Below, piece after piece: positions 17,603 to 30,924 of a DNA stretch of 64,000 nucleotides (position 1 is the first letter of the stretch; the number at the start of each line of letters is the position of its first letter). The stretch comes from Budvicia diplopodorum (GTDB lineage Bacteria; Pseudomonadota; Gammaproteobacteria; Enterobacterales; Enterobacteriaceae). The notes under the pieces are model-generated. The model saw nothing but the letters and a program-made list of their open reading frames with translations. It did no database searches and was not told the DNA's origin. Location of the stretch: assembly GCF_009800925.1 (NCBI RefSeq), contig NZ_WOYF01000006.1, forward strand, positions 105,937-169,936, given 5' to 3'. Position numbers and translations under genes: made by a program.

Positions 17603-17620
17603 AATGACAAAATTGTCATT
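17603..17620. promoter_or_regulatory. CusR box between cusR and cusC
   Basis: AATGACAA (17603-17610), two bases, TTGTCATT (17613-17620). With flanking bases it matches the known E. coli CusR site AAAATGACAANNTTGTCAT. It lies 67 bases before cusR and 91 before cusC. Confidence 0.88.
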
Positions 17621-17710
17621 AAGCTGTCATCTATTAAACAGAGCCCGCTGTATACACTGCCATCTTATAACAATCAGGCCAATATGGCGTTGCGGTGAAC
17701 AGGGCTAATT

Positions 17711-19093
17711 ATGTGTAAACTGAAAAACGTAGCATTAATTACGCTGTTGGCGCTGGCTGGCTGCACCTCTCTGGCTCCCGGCTATCAACGGCCAGATATG
17801 CCGGTACCCAACTCTTTTTCAGCGAGCCGCAATGCGCTGGTTGAATCAACCGGAATGGAGGATACCGGCTGGCGTAGCTTTTTCCTGTCGCCTCAGTTAA
17901 AGCAGGTTATTGCCCTTTCGCTGACACATAATCAAGACCTGAGAACCGCCAGCCTGAAAGTTGCCGAGGCGGCGGCGCAATATAGCCTCATCGATGCCGA
18001 GCGCTATCCACAGCTTAATGGCTCTTCTAACGCGACCTATAGCGGCGGCTTTGACAGTCAGTCAACCACTACCCATCAGTACAGCGTGGGCATGGCCCTT
18101 AGCTTTGAGCTGGATTTCTTTGGCCGGTTGAAAAATATGAGCGAAGCCGAACAGCAGCGTTTTTTCGCCAGTCAGCAGGCTCAGCGAGCGGTGCATATTC
18201 TGGTGGTCTCTAACGTTGCGCAAAGCTATATGAACCGCAGCCGGACCGAGGCGCAACTCAATATTGCCAATCAAGCATTGCTCAACTATCAGCGCTCTTA
18301 TCGGTTTATTGAACAACGAACCCGCGTTGGTAACTCTACGTTACTGGCGCTAGAACAGGCTCGCGGCCAAATAGAAACCGCCCGCAGCGATATAGCTAAA
18401 CGCCGGGGTGAACTGTCTCAGGCCAACAACGCACTACAGCTGGTTGTCGGTCAATATTCTCTGCCCGCCGAACCGGTAACGAGCGCGGCTCAACCGGTTT
18501 CAATGGTGACGCTTCCGGCAAATTTATCATCAGACATTTTGTTGCAGCGCCCTGACATCGTTGAGGCTGAACGCTTATTAATGGCCGGAAATGCCAATAT
18601 TGGCGCGGCTCGAGCGGCATTCTTCCCGTCAATATCGTTAACCGGCAGTGCTACCGGTAGCAGTACTGACCTTTCCAGCCTGTTTGACTCTGCCAGCGGG
18701 CTGTGGAATTTCATTCCTAAAATATCAATACCAATTTTTGACGGTGGTAAGAACAGGGCCAATTTGTCACTGGCAGAAATTCGCCAACAAATGTCGGTAG
18801 TGACCTATGAACAGAAAATTCAGAACGCGTTTAAACAGGTTGCCGATGCGCTATCTCTGAGAGATTCCATTGCTCAACGCATAGAGGCTCAGCGGCGCTA
18901 TCTGAATTCCCTGCAAACTACCCTACGCCGGGCCAACGTGTTGTATGACAACGGGGCCATTAGCTATCTCGAAATACTGGATACCGAGCGAACGCTGTTT
19001 AGCGCCCGACAAACCTTAACCGACCTTAAATATGACCAACAAATTAATGAAATCAATCTATTCACTGCATTAGGCGGCGGCTGGGTTGAGTAA
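17711..19093 (+). CDS. cusC: Outer-membrane copper/silver efflux channel CusC
   Basis: 460 residues. A lipoprotein signal (lipobox LALAGC, Cys18) is followed by two repeats of the outer-membrane efflux protein fold. The TolC-like channel exports Cu+ and Ag+ from the periplasm with CusB and CusA. The sequence LLQRPDIVEAERLLMAGNANIGAARAAFFP is the signature of NodT-type channels, and the length matches E. coli CusC (457). AGGG is 7 bases before the ATG. It is first gene of cusCFBA. Confidence 0.93.
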   Translation: MCKLKNVALITLLALAGCTSLAPGYQRPDMPVPNSFSASRNALVESTGMEDTGWRSFFLSPQLKQVIALSLTHNQDLRTASLKVAEAAAQYSLIDAERYPQLNGSSNATYSGGFDSQSTTTHQYSVGMALSFELDFFGRLKNMSEAEQQRFFASQQAQRAVHILVVSNVAQSYMNRSRTEAQLNIANQALLNYQRSYRFIEQRTRVGNSTLLALEQARGQIETARSDIAKRRGELSQANNALQLVVGQYSLPAEPVTSAAQPVSMVTLPANLSSDILLQRPDIVEAERLLMAGNANIGAARAAFFPSISLTGSATGSSTDLSSLFDSASGLWNFIPKISIPIFDGGKNRANLSLAEIRQQMSVVTYEQKIQNAFKQVADALSLRDSIAQRIEAQRRYLNSLQTTLRRANVLYDNGAISYLEILDTERTLFSARQTLTDLKYDQQINEINLFTALGGGWVE

Positions 19094-19128
19094 CCTTGTT
19101 TATTTTCATGTTGAAACCGGAGTGAATA

Positions 19129-19473
19129 ATGAATCAATTACTAACGCTGATTATCGTTAGCCTGCTTTCAGGCCCCATCGCCTTTACCGCCGGCGCCGCG
19201 CAGGATCACGGAATGCACCCATCGGCATCGCCAAGCGCACGGCAAACGGTTATCAGTACCAAGGGCGTGGTTAAACTGATCGATCTGGACAACAACAAAG
19301 TCACCATTGCCCACGACCCTATTCCGGCAATTAACTGGCCGGCCATGACCATGCGCTTCACCTTTGACGATCCGGCCATGATTGCCGAGATTCAGGTTGG
19401 CAATCAGGTTGCGCTGGACTTCGTTCAGGCTGGCAATATTTCTCAGCTAAAAAAGATTGCTTTGGCTCAGTAG
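19129..19473 (+). CDS. cusF: Periplasmic copper chaperone CusF
   Basis: 114 residues: a signal peptide (1-24, ending GAA), then a small OB-fold domain. The metal site reads H-D-P-I-P-A-I-N-W-P-A-M-T-M, giving the His, Trp and two Met ligands that bind Cu+ and Ag+ in E. coli CusF with a cation-pi contact from the Trp. It delivers metal to CusB. A short gap of 35 bases separates it from cusC. Confidence 0.94.
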   Translation: MNQLLTLIIVSLLSGPIAFTAGAAQDHGMHPSASPSARQTVISTKGVVKLIDLDNNKVTIAHDPIPAINWPAMTMRFTFDDPAMIAEIQVGNQVALDFVQAGNISQLKKIALAQ

Positions 19474-19504
19474 CCTTGCAGCAATAGCTAATTCAGGAAT
19501 AACT

Positions 19505-20788
19505 ATGGCCTCGACAACCGTTAAAAACATCACATTAATCGTCGGTAGCTTATTCATTGGCGGCGTTATCACCACCGGGATCCACGCCTATATTGGGCAG
19601 CCGTCACAAAATACCGCAACGGCTGAGCGTAAAGCCCTGTTCTGGTATGACCCCATGTACCCGAATACCAAGTTTGATAAACCGGGCAAGTCTCCGTTTA
19701 TGGATATGGATTTAGTGCCCAAATATGTTGATGAAGACGATGATAATGCCCAGAGCAAAGACGGGATCCGAATCGATCCAATCCTGACTCAAAACCTTGG
19801 CTTACGCAGCGAAAAGGTGGTGTATGGCAAGTTGAACTACGCCCTGACCGTTCCGGCAAGCCTGAACTTTAATGAGTATCAATATGCCATTGTTCAGGCG
19901 CGATCTGACGGATTTATCGAAAAAGTCTATCCATTAACCATCGGCGATAAAGTTAAAAAAGGCACACCGTTGATTGAATTAACCATTCCTCAATGGGTTG
20001 AAGCCCAGAGTGAATATCTTCTGTTGGCAGAAACCGGCGCTTCTGCCGTGCAAATCAAGGGCATTTTAGAGCGGCTACGGCTGGCCGGAATGTCTGATGA
20101 AGAGATTGCCCAACTGCGTAAAACCAAAAAGGCCCAAACGCATTTTGTGATTAAAGCCCCGATGGACGGCGTCATCACCGCATTTGACCTGCGCAGCGGA
20201 ATGAATATATCTAAAGATAAGGTGGTCGCTAAAATTCAGGGCGTTAGCCCTATCTGGCTTAATGCCGCCATACCGGAGTCCTCTTCTTATCTGTTAAACA
20301 ACGCGACGCAGTTTAAGATTCATATTCCTGCCTATCCGGATAAATCATTCAAGATCCTGAAGTGGGACGTGCTGCCCAGCGTTGACCCCATTACCCGCAC
20401 CCAGCAGGTTCGCCTCGCGTTGGATAACCCCAATGAACTGCTCAAACCCGGCATGAATGCGGTGATGACCGTCAATAGTCAAAGCGACACCATGCCTTTG
20501 ATTCCGTCTCAGGCGGTGATTGATTCCGGCGATGAACAGCGGGTGATTACCTTAAGCGCTGAAGGCCGGTTTGTACCAAAGTTAATCAAAGTGTTTCATG
20601 AGTCACAGCAGCAAACCGCCCTGTTATCCGGTCTGGAAGAAGGTGAAACGGTGGTGGTCAGCGGCCTGTTTTTGATTGACTCTGAAGCCAACATTTCAGG
20701 CGCTCTGGCGCGTATGCGGCAGAAAGATACCGTGGTAGATAGCCCTGCAGACAAACAGCCTCAGCCATTACAACACTCAAGCCATTAA
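19505..20788 (+). CDS. cusB: Membrane-fusion protein CusB
   Basis: 427 residues from the ATG at 19505, where AGGA sits 6 bases upstream; a longer frame opening at 19457 inside cusF is not supported. An N-terminal anchor (9-28) is followed by the heavy-metal-binding segment [24 protein letters not shown] with its methionines, then lipoyl, alpha-hairpin and beta-barrel domains. CusB bridges CusA and CusC and receives metal from CusF. The tail after residue 405 is low-complexity, rich in Gln and His. Confidence 0.94.
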   Translation: MASTTVKNITLIVGSLFIGGVITTGIHAYIGQPSQNTATAERKALFWYDPMYPNTKFDKPGKSPFMDMDLVPKYVDEDDDNAQSKDGIRIDPILTQNLGLRSEKVVYGKLNYALTVPASLNFNEYQYAIVQARSDGFIEKVYPLTIGDKVKKGTPLIELTIPQWVEAQSEYLLLAETGASAVQIKGILERLRLAGMSDEEIAQLRKTKKAQTHFVIKAPMDGVITAFDLRSGMNISKDKVVAKIQGVSPIWLNAAIPESSSYLLNNATQFKIHIPAYPDKSFKILKWDVLPSVDPITRTQQVRLALDNPNELLKPGMNAVMTVNSQSDTMPLIPSQAVIDSGDEQRVITLSAEGRFVPKLIKVFHESQQQTALLSGLEEGETVVVSGLFLIDSEANISGALARMRQKDTVVDSPADKQPQPLQHSSH

Positions 20789-20796
20789 AGGAAACG

Positions 20797-23700
20797 ATGA
20801 TGATTGAATGGATTATTCGCCGCTCGGTTACCAATCGTTTTCTGGTGATGATGGGGGTGCTATTGCTTAGCGTTTGGGGCGGCTGGACCATTGTCAACAC
20901 CAACGTTGACGCCCTTCCGGACCTGTCTGACGTTCAGGTTATTATTAAAACCAGTTACCCCGGTCAGGCACCTCAAATTGTTGAAAATCAGGTCACCTAT
21001 CCGTTAACCACCACCATGCTGTCGGTTCCCGGTGCAAAAACCGTACGGGGGTTTTCTGCCTTCGGAGACTCTTACGTGTATGTCATTTTTGAAGACGGCA
21101 CCGACCTGTATTGGGCTCGTTCGCGGGTGCTTGAGTATTTAAATCAGGTACAGGGAAAACTGCCGAATGGCGTTACCTCAGAGCTAGGCCCCGATGCCAC
21201 TGGCGTCGGCTGGATCTTTGAATATGCATTAGTTGACCGTAGCGGTAAACATGACCTCGCTGAGCTGCGTTCACTGCAAGACTGGTTTTTAAAATTTGAA
21301 CTGAAAACCATTGCTAACGTGGCGGAAGTGGCGTCGGTGGGCGGCGCGGTTAAGCAATATCAAATTATCGTCGATCCGCTAAAGTTGGCGCAGTATGGCG
21401 TTACCCTTGGTGACGTTAAACGGGCGATCGGGGTATCGAATCAGGAAGCCGGTGGCTCAGCCATTGAAATAGCCGAAGCTGAGTATATGGTCAGAGCCAG
21501 CGGCTATCTTCAGTCGCTGGACGACTTCAACCATACTGTATTAAAAAGCGGTGAAAACGGCGTTCCGATCTATTTACGCGATCTGGCCCGGGTGCAAATC
21601 GGGCCAGAAATGCGTCGAGGCGTGGCTGAACTCAACGGTGAAGGTGACGTTGCTGGCGGCGTGGTTCTGTTGCGCTCCGGCGAAAATGCCCGGCGGGTGA
21701 TTGAGGCGGTCAAAATCAAGTTAGATTCGCTGAAGTCCAGCCTTCCTGAAGGCGTTGAGATTATTACCACCTATGACCGTAGCCAACTGATTGACCGGGC
21801 CATCGATAACCTAAGCTACAAGCTACTCGAAGAATTTATCGTGGTGGCGTTGGTCTGTGCCCTGTTCTTATGGCATGTGCGCTCGGCGCTGGTAGCGATC
21901 GTCTCGTTACCGTTAGGCCTGTGTATCGCCTTTATCGTGATGCATTTTCAAGCGGTCAATGCCAATATTATGTCGCTAGGCGGTATTGCTATCGCCGTGG
22001 GGGCCATGGTCGATGCCGCCATCGTGATGATAGAAAATGCCCATAAAAAGATTGAAGAGTGGCAGCGTCATCATCCGCAGCAAGAGTTAGATAACCAAAC
22101 GCGCTGGGACGTCATTACCAATGCGGCGGTTGAAGTCGGCCCAGCGCTGTTTATCAGCCTGCTGATTATTACCCTGTCGTTTATTCCCGTTTTCACCTTA
22201 GAAGGTCAGGAAGGCCGACTATTTGGGCCGCTGGCGTTAACTAAAACCTATGCCATGGCCGGTGCTGCCGGTTTAGCCATTGTGGTTATTCCTATCCTCA
22301 TGGGGTTCTGGATCAGGGGAAAAATTCCGGCAGAAAGCGGCAATCCGCTCAATCGCCTTCTGATCAAAATGTATCATCCGCTATTGCTTAAGGTGTTGCA
22401 CTGGCCGAAAACCACGCTGCTGATCGCGTTTTTATCGCTGGCAACCATCGTGTGGCCATTGAGTAAAATTGGCGGCGAATTCCTGCCATCAATTAATGAA
22501 GGCGATTTACTGTATATGCCGTCAACGTTACCGGGCATATCGGCGGCACAGGCGGCAGCGCTATTGCAAACGACCGATAAACTGATTATGACCATACCCG
22601 AAGTGGCGACCGTATTCGGTAAAGCCGGCAAGGCTGAAACGGCCACCGACTCCGCGCCAATGGAGATGATTGAAACCACCATCCAGCTAAAGCCGCAAAG
22701 CGAATGGCGGCGCGGCATGACGATCGACAAAATCGTTGATGAGCTGGATCGGACCGTGCGCTTGCCCGGGCTGGCTAACCTATGGGTCCAGCCGATTCGT
22801 AACCGGATTGATATGCTCTCTACCGGCGTAAAAAGCCCGATTGGCATTAAGGTTTCAGGGACTAACTTAGCCGATATCGACGCCACGGCGCAGCAAATAG
22901 AGGACGTCGCTAAGCAGGTTCCCGGCGTGGTCTCAGCGCTTGCCGAGCGGCTGGTTGGTGGGCGTTATATTGACGTGAATATCGATCGGCAACGGGCCGC
23001 CCGTTATAACCTGTCGATTGAAGACGTTCAGCTGTATGTCTCTTCCGCTATCGGCGGCGCAATGATTGGCGAAACGGTAGAAGGCATTGCCCGCTACCCG
23101 ATCAATATTCGCTATCCGCAAAGCTACCGAAACGGCCCGCAGGCTTTACGTCAACTGCCGATATTAACGCCGATGAAACAGCAAATTACCTTGGGTGACG
23201 TGGCTGACATCCAGGTGGTGTCAGGCCCGCCGATGTTAAAAACCGAGAATGCCCGCCCTGCCAGCTGGATTTATATTGATACGCGCGATCGGGATATGGT
23301 GTCAGTGGTTAACGATCTTCGCCAAATGATTGGCGAGAAGGTTCAGCTCAAAGCGGGAACAAGCGTCTCTTATACCGGCCAGTATCAGCTGTTAGAAAGG
23401 GCCAATCAGAAGCTGAAGCTGATGGTTCCGGCAACGCTGATGATTATCTTTATTCTGCTTTACCTTGCCTTCAGACGCCTAAGTGAAGCGTTACTGATCG
23501 TTGCCAGCATCCCTTTCGCATTGACCGGCGGAATTTGGTTCCTTTACTCGCTAGGATTTAACTTCTCGGTTGCCACCGGCACCGGCTTTATCGCGTTAGC
23601 TGGCCTTGCCGCTGAGTTTGGCGTTGTCATGTTAATGTATTTACGCCACGCCATAGAGGCCAACCCGGCGCTGAGCCGACCAGAAACGTTTAGCGAGAAG

Positions 23701-23955
23701 GCGTTAGACGATGCGCTATACCATGGCGCGGTACTTCGGGTTCGACCTAAGGCCATGACGGTCTCGGTGATTATCGCCGGTTTACTGCCCATTTTGTGGG
23801 GCACCGGTGCGGGCTCTGAGGTGATGAGCCGTATTGCAGCGCCGATGATTGGCGGCATGATAACCGCACCGCTACTGTCTATGTTTATTATACCGGCGGC
23901 CTACAAGCTGATATGGATGCGGAAGTATCGGGGGCAATCCCTCGGAGGCTGCTGA
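20797..23955 (+). CDS. cusA: RND copper/silver efflux pump CusA
   Basis: 1052 residues, heavy-metal RND class. Twelve membrane helices and two large periplasmic loops; helix 4 carries [23 protein letters not shown], the proton-relay segment. Sequence follows E. coli CusA (1047 residues) closely, including [24 protein letters not shown] precedes two ATGs (20797, 20800); E. coli-like MIEWIIRR begins at the second. The last residues, GQSLGGC, replace the E. coli end, and the stop codon lies inside the end of a dispersed repeat (TGCTGACA). Confidence 0.96.
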   Translation: MMIEWIIRRSVTNRFLVMMGVLLLSVWGGWTIVNTNVDALPDLSDVQVIIKTSYPGQAPQIVENQVTYPLTTTMLSVPGAKTVRGFSAFGDSYVYVIFEDGTDLYWARSRVLEYLNQVQGKLPNGVTSELGPDATGVGWIFEYALVDRSGKHDLAELRSLQDWFLKFELKTIANVAEVASVGGAVKQYQIIVDPLKLAQYGVTLGDVKRAIGVSNQEAGGSAIEIAEAEYMVRASGYLQSLDDFNHTVLKSGENGVPIYLRDLARVQIGPEMRRGVAELNGEGDVAGGVVLLRSGENARRVIEAVKIKLDSLKSSLPEGVEIITTYDRSQLIDRAIDNLSYKLLEEFIVVALVCALFLWHVRSALVAIVSLPLGLCIAFIVMHFQAVNANIMSLGGIAIAVGAMVDAAIVMIENAHKKIEEWQRHHPQQELDNQTRWDVITNAAVEVGPALFISLLIITLSFIPVFTLEGQEGRLFGPLALTKTYAMAGAAGLAIVVIPILMGFWIRGKIPAESGNPLNRLLIKMYHPLLLKVLHWPKTTLLIAFLSLATIVWPLSKIGGEFLPSINEGDLLYMPSTLPGISAAQAAALLQTTDKLIMTIPEVATVFGKAGKAETATDSAPMEMIETTIQLKPQSEWRRGMTIDKIVDELDRTVRLPGLANLWVQPIRNRIDMLSTGVKSPIGIKVSGTNLADIDATAQQIEDVAKQVPGVVSALAERLVGGRYIDVNIDRQRAARYNLSIEDVQLYVSSAIGGAMIGETVEGIARYPINIRYPQSYRNGPQALRQLPILTPMKQQITLGDVADIQVVSGPPMLKTENARPASWIYIDTRDRDMVSVVNDLRQMIGEKVQLKAGTSVSYTGQYQLLERANQKLKLMVPATLMIIFILLYLAFRRLSEALLIVASIPFALTGGIWFLYSLGFNFSVATGTGFIALAGLAAEFGVVMLMYLRHAIEANPALSRPETFSEKALDDALYHGAVLRVRPKAMTVSVIIAGLLPILWGTGAGSEVMSRIAAPMIGGMITAPLLSMFIIPAAYKLIWMRKYRGQSLGGC

Positions 23956-24120
23956 CAAACTACCATCTTGTTATCATGTTGAAAAATGGAAAGCGTAACC
24001 CAAGATTTACACCATCGTCATCGGTTTTAGCTGGCGAGTTAGCGTTTAATTTTGGTTCAGTATAGGTTTCGTCCGCAAAAAGAAAGTCGGAATATTGACT
24101 TTATCTAGCGGCCGAGGGGC
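23950..24120 (+). repeat. Dispersed MITE-like repeat, copy 1
   Basis: It begins TGCTGACAAAC, which includes the cusA stop, and ends with a core at 24066-24120 (TTTCGTCCGC, then GGAATATTGACTTT, then CTAGCGGCCGAGGGGC). The core matches copies at 29902-30035 and 39053-39170. The middle is longer than in the others, and the right terminal repeat (TGTCAGCA) is not recognisable, so this copy is diverged. Confidence 0.7.
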
Positions 24121-24150
24121 AATGTTTTGCGCTTAATGGGAATTCAGACC

Positions 24151-24176
24151 AAGCCACCCTCTATTTCGGGTGGCTT
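24151..24176. terminator. Bidirectional terminator, cusA/fumC
   Basis: AAGCCACCC (24151-24159) and GGGTGGCTT (24168-24176) form a perfect 9-base stem between the converging cusA and fumC genes. Confidence 0.7.
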
Positions 24177-24195
24177 GTATTGACTGGCTATCCTT

Positions 24196-25593
24196 TTACT
24201 TTTTCATGCTGCCGACCATGTCTTCAGGCCTTACCCACTCATCAAACTGAGCCTCTGTCAGGTAGCCGAGCTTCAGCGCCGATGCTTTTAAGGTTAGCCC
24301 TTCTTTGTGTGCCTTTTTCGCTATTTCGGCCGATTTATCGTAGCCAATATGCGTATTGAGCGCCGTAACTAGCATCAGCGATTCATTCAGCAGCTGGCTG
24401 ATTCTGTCCCGGTTAGGTTCAATACCCACCGCGCAGTGCTTATTAAAGCTGTTCATTCCGTCGGCCAGCAGGCGTACTGACTGTAGGAAATTATCAATAA
24501 TCATCGGGCGATAAACGTTAAGCTCGAAGTTACCCGATGCGCCGCCGATATTAACCGCAACGTCGTTTCCCATCACCTGAGCGCACAGCATGGTGACGGC
24601 TTCGCACTGCGTTGGATTCACTTTACCCGGCATAATTGAACTGCCGGGTTCGTTCTCAGGAATAGCAATTTCACCGATACCACAGCGCGGGCCCGACGCC
24701 AGCCAGCGAACATCGTTGGCTATTTTCATCAGCGATGCCGCCAAGCCTTTCAGCGCGCCGTGGGCGTGAACCAATGCATCACAGGTTGCCAGCGCTTCAA
24801 ACTTATTGGGTGCAGTCACAAACGGTAGGCCCGTCAGTGACGCCAGCTCGTTCGCCACCCTGACGGCATACTCAGGATGCGTATTCAGCCCGGTTCCCAC
24901 CGCGGTTCCACCTAACGCCAGTTCGCTAAGATGGGGAACTGCCTGTTCTATGTGCTTGAGGTTATAGGCCAGCATAGCCGCCCAGCCGGAAACCTCCTGG
25001 CCCAGCGTCAGCGGAGTGGCGTCCTGTAAGTGAGTACGCCCGATTTTAACGATATCCCGGTAGGCTTCAGCCTTGGCCGCCAGCGTTTTATGTAATGCTT
25101 TTAATTCAGGCAGCAAATGCTCCAGAATCGCCGTAACCGCAGCAACGTGCATACCGGTAGGAAAAACGTCGTTCGAACTTTGGCTCTTATTCACGTCATC
25201 GTTAGGATGAACTAAACGGTCGTTCCCCCGCTTCCCGCCCAGAATTTCACTTGCCCGGTTGGCCAGAACTTCGTTGATATTCATGTTAGTTTGAGTGCCG
25301 GATCCGGTCTGCCAGATTGACAGAGGAAACTCGTTGCTGTGCCGATCGGCTAGCACTTCATCCGCCGCGCTAATAATGGCGTTTCCCTTGGTTTTATCGA
25401 GCAAACCCAGCTGCATATTTACCGTTGCGGCCGCACGCTTAACCTGTGCCAATGCGTGCACTAATGCCTTTGGCATTTTCTCTTGGGAAATACGGAAATG
25501 TTCGAGAGATCGTTGAGTTTGGGCACCCCATAGACTGTTTTCAGGTACTTCAATTGGCCCCATTGAATCTTTCTCTATACGCATGCTAACCAT
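24196..25593 (-). CDS. fumC: Class II fumarate hydratase FumC
   Basis: 465 residues, iron-free homotetrameric fumarase of the TCA cycle. The superfamily signature [11 protein letters not shown] carries the catalytic serine; [10 protein letters not shown] and [14 protein letters not shown] are the other conserved regions. AGGAG lies 6 bases before the ATG at 25593. Length and sequence follow E. coli FumC (467), which is the oxidative-stress isozyme under SoxRS. No soxbox is clear by eye. It is divergent from ydgA, as in E. coli where fumC and ydgA also lie near one another. Confidence 0.96.
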   Translation of the reverse strand: MVSMRIEKDSMGPIEVPENSLWGAQTQRSLEHFRISQEKMPKALVHALAQVKRAAATVNMQLGLLDKTKGNAIISAADEVLADRHSNEFPLSIWQTGSGTQTNMNINEVLANRASEILGGKRGNDRLVHPNDDVNKSQSSNDVFPTGMHVAAVTAILEHLLPELKALHKTLAAKAEAYRDIVKIGRTHLQDATPLTLGQEVSGWAAMLAYNLKHIEQAVPHLSELALGGTAVGTGLNTHPEYAVRVANELASLTGLPFVTAPNKFEALATCDALVHAHGALKGLAASLMKIANDVRWLASGPRCGIGEIAIPENEPGSSIMPGKVNPTQCEAVTMLCAQVMGNDVAVNIGGASGNFELNVYRPMIIDNFLQSVRLLADGMNSFNKHCAVGIEPNRDRISQLLNESLMLVTALNTHIGYDKSAEIAKKAHKEGLTLKASALKLGYLTEAQFDEWVRPEDMVGSMKK

Positions 25594-25910
25594 CGTTTTC
25601 TCCTGAATCTGCTAAATTAAACACTATCGGAATATCGTTAACCGAATAAGAGACAGCCTTTATATACTCTCACAATCACCACTGCCATTTTGTGATAGGT
25701 TTGGGATTACTACCATCTTACTGCAGATGAGACTTATTACGATTACCATTGAGTATAGCTATATGATTATTGCAAATCAGGCCAGATTGGCTACTAATCA
25801 ACGGATGAAAAGCCCGTATTTAAGGGAATATTTAATTGTGCTACCCTGCTCCCAATTGTCATAAACCCTTCGTTATTATAAACCGCGTGTTATAGAAAAT
25901 AGGATTGAAC
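25594..25910. other. Divergent intergenic region fumC-ydgA
   Basis: 317 bases, AT-rich, carrying the two promoters. No regulator site stood out. Confidence 0.45.
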
Positions 25911-27512
25911 ATGGCTATGAAAAAATCGATCGTTGCCGTTGGCGTGCTGGCAGTTCTGGGCGGAGCCTGGGTTGGCGCATCTTGGTATACCGGCAAATTA
26001 ATTGAAACCCAGATAAATCAAGGTTTAATTGAAGCGAAGGTGCAGGTTAATAAATACTTTCCTACTGCGAATAGCAATCTAACTATCGCTAAATACCAAA
26101 GGGGTATTTTTTCATCGCAGATCGCCTACACCGTTGAGGTTTCCGTAGATCCGGCGGCTAAAGTGGCTACCGATCCCGTTGAGGTCAACGCAGACCCGGC
26201 AACCAAAGAGTATGTGACTATCAATCAAAACGTTAGCCATGGCCCATTCCCGCTAGAAAAGCTTAGCCTTGTGCCTAAACTGGCGTACTCAACGATTGAA
26301 TTAGTTAACACTGAATCAATAAAACCCCTGTTTGATATGTCAAAGGGCCAGTCGCCGTTGACCGTTAATGCGCTATCTTCCTACGACGGAAGCACTGCCG
26401 TTAAGCTGGTCGTCGCGCCAATGGAAGACAAAACCGCTCAAGATCCCGCCAGTGCGCTTAAGTTCAACGGACTTACTTTTGATGGCACCATCGTGGTGGA
26501 AAAAGATAAAAACAGATTTAATTTTGTCTCAACGCCGATTGAATTAACCGAATCAGGCTCGTCATTAAACGTCAATAAAATGAATCTTGAAGGGAGTATC
26601 GATAACACCACCCACGTTATCGATTCGACGCTCGATATCGGTGACGTGGTGATGAATGCGGTGGATGAAGAAAAGCATCAGGAACGTTATACCTTTAAAG
26701 ACATCGCACTAAACGGCAGCGTGAAAAACGGTAAGTTTGATATGAACGTTGGTCTGGCTAACTTCAAAATGAAGAGCTTCGTTCAGGAGGTCAATGGTCA
26801 GTCAACGCTGTCTGTGAGTGACCTGACGATCAGTAGTGACGTGAAGGAAGACGATAAGAACATTGACCAAACGCTGAATACAACGGTTGGTAATCTGACC
26901 GTTGCTAATCACAATCTTGGCTCTGGTCATATGCTGCTGAAAATGAATCAGTTTGACGGTAATGCCCTACGCTACATTAATAAAAACTCAAATCAGATCT
27001 CCGCGCTATTGCTGAATTCTGCCATGGGCAATTCTTCAGCATCGGCATTAGACGATAACCAGTTAATGACTCAGCTAATGACGTTCCTTGAGGGTAACCC
27101 GACCATTGCCATTTCTCCGTTAATCTGGAAAAACGCAAAAGGCGAAAGCCAGCTAGATATGTCCCTGACGTTAAAACGCCCTGAATCAATGAATTTTACC
27201 GATATAGGCCAGCTCGCCGCTCAGTTGATTAAGCAATTTAGCAGCACCACTCATCTGTCAGTACCCATGATCGCTGAACAGGCGAAAATGAATAGTCAAG
27301 CCTTTGACGGAATGAGTGCCGAAGAGGCTCAGGCCGCGGCCGATATGACCGTCAAAGACCTGATCGCGATGGGAACAGAAATGAAAACTCTAACCGTACA
27401 GGGCGACGAACTGACGTCTAGCTTTAATTACGCTGACGGTATCATCGATCTAAACGGGCAGAAAATGCCGGTTGAGCAGTTCCTTCAAAGCTTAGGCATG
27501 TCTGGCGAGTAA
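25911..27512 (+). CDS. ydgA: DUF945 family protein YdgA
   Basis: 533 residues from the ATG at 25911; AGGA is 6 bases upstream, so the TTG at 25905 is not used. An uncleaved or cleaved N-terminal hydrophobic segment (about 5-24) precedes a long beta-rich periplasmic region. The pattern AWYTGKxIE, then GPFPL, then KPLFDMSKGQSPL, and a C-terminal stretch DGIIDLNGQKMPVEQFL follows E. coli YdgA. The family is inner-membrane anchored and related to the AsmA-like group; its function is not established. Confidence 0.9.
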   Translation: MAMKKSIVAVGVLAVLGGAWVGASWYTGKLIETQINQGLIEAKVQVNKYFPTANSNLTIAKYQRGIFSSQIAYTVEVSVDPAAKVATDPVEVNADPATKEYVTINQNVSHGPFPLEKLSLVPKLAYSTIELVNTESIKPLFDMSKGQSPLTVNALSSYDGSTAVKLVVAPMEDKTAQDPASALKFNGLTFDGTIVVEKDKNRFNFVSTPIELTESGSSLNVNKMNLEGSIDNTTHVIDSTLDIGDVVMNAVDEEKHQERYTFKDIALNGSVKNGKFDMNVGLANFKMKSFVQEVNGQSTLSVSDLTISSDVKEDDKNIDQTLNTTVGNLTVANHNLGSGHMLLKMNQFDGNALRYINKNSNQISALLLNSAMGNSSASALDDNQLMTQLMTFLEGNPTIAISPLIWKNAKGESQLDMSLTLKRPESMNFTDIGQLAAQLIKQFSSTTHLSVPMIAEQAKMNSQAFDGMSAEEAQAAADMTVKDLIAMGTEMKTLTVQGDELTSSFNYADGIIDLNGQKMPVEQFLQSLGMSGE

Positions 27513-29838
<2,326 letters not shown>

Positions 29839-29868
29839 TCTACGGCAGAAACGGCGTGTAGACATGTA

Positions 29869-29896
29869 AAAGGGCTTATTGTGAAATAAGCCCTTT
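29869..29896 (+). terminator. aegA terminator
   Basis: AAAGGGCTTATT (29869-29880), GTGA loop, AATAAGCCCTTT (29885-29896): a perfect 12-base stem 30 bases after the stop. Confidence 0.8.
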
Positions 29897-29901
29897 ACTG
29901 T

Positions 29902-30035
29902 CGCTGACAACTCCCGATGATTGAATCCTCGGTTTTAAAAACATCCCCCCTCGGCCGCTAGGAAAAATCAATATTCCAATATTGATTATGCGGACGAAAC
30001 TTACGATAAAACCAAATTGAGCTACTTTGTCAGCA
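29902..30035 (-). repeat. Dispersed MITE-like repeat, copy 3
   Basis: Read on the minus strand it starts TGCTGACAAAGTAG at 30035, contains the TTTCGTCCGC core with the perfect palindrome ATCAATATT-GG-AATATTGAT, then CTAGCGGCCGAGGGG, and ends GTTGTCAGCGA at 29902. The ends are imperfect inverted repeats. The first end lies 6 bases from the ribE stop codon. Confidence 0.75.
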
Positions 30036-30041
30036 GTCTGA

Positions 30042-30650
30042 TCACCCCCGATTAGCTAATACCCGCTCTACGGTATCAACAATGGCCTGAGTCTGAGGGT
30101 CGATTTCAATATTCACTTTATCGCCCAAGCGCTTCTCACCCAGCGTGGTTCTTTCCAGCGTTTCCGGTATCAGATGCACACAAAAACGCCCTTTTGCCAC
30201 TTCGCCGACGGTTAAGCTAATACCATCGATACCGATATAGCCTTTATGCAAAACGTATTTCATCAGTTCATCGGGCATTTTAAACCAGATCTGGCGGTTG
30301 TTTTCTGACGCCAGAATTTTCACAATCTCAGCGATACAGATAATGTGGCCGGACATTAAATGGCCGCCAATTTCATCGTTAAACTTAGCGGCACGCTCAA
30401 CGTTAACCCGATCGCCGACTTTGATATCGCCAAGGTTGGTGATTCGCAGCGTCTCTTTCATTAAATCAAAGCTAACAATGTCGTTTTCTACTTTAGTTAC
30501 CGTAAGGCAGCAGCCATTATGCGCAACCGATGCGCCCAGTTCTAAATCAGGCAATAGTTCCGGTGGGAATTTTACTTTATGCGTACGGAAGTTGGATTTC
30601 TCATCGATGGCGACAACAGAAACGGTACCCTGAACAATTCCGGTAAACAT
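30042..30650 (-). CDS. ribE: Riboflavin synthase, alpha subunit
   Basis: 202 residues from the ATG at 30650, with GAGG 8 bases upstream; the ATG at 30710 adds 20 residues foreign to the family. Two lumazine-binding domain repeats (1-95 and 96-190) begin MFTGIVQGT and carry the substrate motifs GCCLTV and GISLTV. It joins two dimethylribityllumazine molecules into riboflavin. The symbol ribC is used in E. coli. The E. coli protein has 213 residues; here the C-terminal tail after TVERVLA is about 10 residues shorter, and a dispersed repeat begins 6 bases past the stop. Confidence 0.94.
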   Translation of the reverse strand: MFTGIVQGTVSVVAIDEKSNFRTHKVKFPPELLPDLELGASVAHNGCCLTVTKVENDIVSFDLMKETLRITNLGDIKVGDRVNVERAAKFNDEIGGHLMSGHIICIAEIVKILASENNRQIWFKMPDELMKYVLHKGYIGIDGISLTVGEVAKGRFCVHLIPETLERTTLGEKRLGDKVNIEIDPQTQAIVDTVERVLANRG

Positions 30651-30924
30651 TCGATAAACCTCAGTGGTTAAATGATGGAATAAAACTGCAATGGCGAAAG
30701 TGTGCCGCAATTTGTCACAAAAACCAAATCCAGTTTTATCTCCATGACGGTGATTGCTATCCGGTTATATTTGAATAAAAAGTGGCTTGGGGACATTTCA
30801 TTTTTATTATTGGATTGGATTACAACGGCTGAGTCGGTACAATCCGATTCAACGTTATTATTTATCCCTCATTGCCCATGCTCTTAACGCCAAGGGGCTC
30901 TCAGAATCACACAGAAGGTATTGC

